Source: a virus
Length of the DNA: 30,456 nucleotides
Strand: one strand, 5' to 3'
IMG/VR virus record: IMGVR_UViG_3300006733_000034
Coordinates: 1 to 30,456 of that record
Below the pieces are notes generated by a model. It saw only the letters and a program-made list of their open reading frames with translations. It was not told the origin of the DNA and searched no databases. The position numbers were made by a program, and so were the translations under genes. This document shows, one piece after another, positions 29,531-30,456 of this stretch (its first letter is position 1; each line of letters begins with the position of its first letter).

Positions 29531-30298
29531 TTATTTTTTTAATAATCTATATAGTCCGACTGCATTTCTAAAGCCCTCCTTATAGCTATCAACGTTGTGA
29601 AGTATTTTTGGTTCAACAACTTTAGCTCCAAAGGGTACTATTATTAATGCGTCAAACTTCTTTGCGACCTTTTTGTTTTTCTTACCATCTTCACTCCATA
29701 AACCATTCTTTTCTATCTGAATTGCGTATCCAGCACATTGAATATAGTGGGTAGGATATGCGTCTTTACTTGATTTGAAGTCTATAATCGCTCTCTTGCC
29801 GTCTTTTAATTCTACTCCTGTGTCTGATATTCCACCAACCCAGAGTTCCTCATCATAACAATGAGCTTCTGACCAAAGGAATTTCTTAACATTTTCTTCT
29901 GACCACTCTATAAAGGGTTGTATCTTTTCATCGTATTTTCTTTTTGGGCGAATCCCCATCATTCCTTTAACATAATCCTCCAGCTCTGCATGGAGATCAG
30001 TTCCCTTCTTAGCTGACTTACCCAGACTATCTTGATGAGCTCTATATGCCTTATTAAGAAGTTCTTTATATTTAGTTAAAGACAACCCCTTAATGAGAGC
30101 TAATCCTTTCTCTGCTTTCGTATCTACCTTTTTGTCGGTATTGTATTTTGGATTGACCCAGCCGAATACCTCACAAGCTAAGCCACTAGCCCACCAAGTT
30201 AAAGGTTTTGCCAACACATTTCCGACAGATGATGTTCCTGTTAAAGGTTTTCCATTTAGTAAGTGTAAGTGTTCTTTTTCTTTAAATTCGTATTTCAT
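29531..30298 (-). CDS. PD-(D/E)XK exonuclease, Cas4/RecB-like
   Basis: This 255-residue protein has GTDLHAELEDYV (99-110, H103), LWSEAHCYDEELWVGGISDTGVEL (141-164, D159), KRAIIDFKSSKDAYPTHYIQCAGYAIQIE (168-196; D173, K175, Q187, Y191). This is the RecB/Cas4-type nuclease order: H, then G-x-x-D, then D-x-K, then Q-x-x-x-Y. It probably degrades one DNA strand to support phage recombination with the SSB-like protein, or processes replication intermediates. It follows a Cys-rich gene with a short AT-rich gap and has no clear Shine-Dalgarno sequence; an AATAAT box lies six bases before its ATG. Confidence 0.8.
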   Translation of the reverse strand: MKYEFKEKEHLHLLNGKPLTGTSSVGNVLAKPLTWWASGLACEVFGWVNPKYNTDKKVDTKAEKGLALIKGLSLTKYKELLNKAYRAHQDSLGKSAKKGTDLHAELEDYVKGMMGIRPKRKYDEKIQPFIEWSEENVKKFLWSEAHCYDEELWVGGISDTGVELKDGKRAIIDFKSSKDAYPTHYIQCAGYAIQIEKNGLWSEDGKKNKKVAKKFDALIIVPFGAKVVEPKILHNVDSYKEGFRNAVGLYRLLKK

Positions 30299-30309
30299 AT
30301 TTTTATTAT

Positions 30310-30456
30310 TTATTGTTTGTAAGCCCTATAACAACACTCACTACACTCTACAAATCCCTTTTCGTCTTCGGATAATTCCTCGTAACATAATTCGCAATGT
30401 ACTGGACACTCTGCACCATATCCATCTGTACACATTTGGCATTCTTCCTCTTTAGG
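30310..30456 (-). CDS. Cys-rich zinc-binding-like protein, 5' end missing
   Basis: The last 48 residues are visible: PKEEECQMCTDGYGAECPVH then CELCYEELSEDEKGF then VECSECCYRAYKQ. Eight cysteines and a histidine in CxxC…CPVHCELC…CSECC spacing suggest one or two zinc ribbons. The frame runs off the window, so the true start is unknown (an in-frame ATG lies at residue 8). It is the most upstream gene in the transcript and could be a DNA-binding or primase/helicase accessory zinc domain; nothing decides this. Confidence 0.55.
   Translation of the reverse strand, partial: PKEEECQMCTDGYGAECPVHCELCYEELSEDEKGFVECSECCYRAYKQ

Noticed and set aside
668-30455. Many plus-strand open frames of 60-120 codons
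   Set aside because: All lie opposite well-supported minus-strand genes, show no recognisable motifs and have compositions expected of antisense shadows.
1-30456. Possible stop-codon recoding (TAG read as an amino acid), suggested by the open frame after the holin-like gene
   Set aside because: TAA, TGA and TAG all end well-formed genes here, TAG stops at 20769 and 10624 are followed closely by terminators, and no long gene is interrupted by TAG. Standard code 11 fits.
1-30456. tRNA genes, rRNA and integrase/attachment sites
   Set aside because: None recognised by eye; no cloverleaf-like region, tyrosine or serine recombinase motifs were seen. A tRNA scan would be decisive.

Overview
This window is part of a tailed double-stranded DNA phage genome (free phage or prophage; no chromosomal flank is visible). 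Every supported gene lies on the minus strand, so transcription runs from base 30456 down to base 1. Genes are packed with 1-17 base overlaps or very short gaps. The packaging and capsid genes (large terminase, portal, scaffold-like protein, N4-gp56-type coat protein) fix the identity. The tail genes look podovirus-like or short-tail-like: an adaptor, propeller and fibre-type proteins and two ejection-type proteins, with no tape-measure or sheath gene seen. The host cannot be named from the sequence. The DNA is moderately AT-rich, most starts have weak or no Shine-Dalgarno sequence, and a few promoter-like TATAAT boxes sit 6 bases before start codons, which would suit a host that tolerates leaderless mRNAs.

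Layout in transcription order. (1) 30456-28725: DNA metabolism, with a Cys-rich protein cut by the window edge, a RecB-like PD-(D/E)XK exonuclease, a possible 18-residue membrane peptide, an SSB-like protein and a DUF1064-type nuclease. (2) 28728-20769: a lone GT-A glycosyltransferase, small and large terminase, portal, three consecutive small very basic proteins, scaffold-like protein, coat protein and two small proteins, ending in a clear intrinsic terminator. (3) 20697-10624: an approximately 10 kb sugar island of eleven overlapping genes starting at an extended -10 promoter and ending at a second intrinsic terminator. (4) 10560-2020: tail, fibre and ejection proteins, including one with about 21 copies of a short Ser-Ala-centred repeat. 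(5) 2020-424: a lysis cassette (XhlA-like membrane protein, M23 endopeptidase, membrane-anchored transglycosylase-like protein, holin-like protein). (6) 423-1: only very small or partial reading frames, including a possible -1 frameshift site.

The most interesting part is the sugar island. It encodes RmlB- and RmlD-like enzymes, two left-handed beta-helix acetyltransferases, a DegT-type aminotransferase, a TagD-like cytidylyltransferase, a WlbA/WbpB-like dehydrogenase, a WbpI-like 2-epimerase, two stand-alone glycosyltransferases and a three-domain glycosyltransferase/glycosyltransferase/methyltransferase fusion. Four of the enzymes match four of the five steps of the known UDP-2,3-diacetamido-mannuronic acid route (WbpB, WbpE, WbpD, WbpI). 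The first step (WbpA) and the dTDP-glucose supply would have to come from the host. The island lies between the coat-protein operon and the tail operon and is bounded by terminators. It therefore looks like a self-contained unit that makes and attaches an acetylated amino sugar, either to the virion (the neighbouring Ser-rich repeat protein is a candidate acceptor) or to the host surface. The target is inference only.
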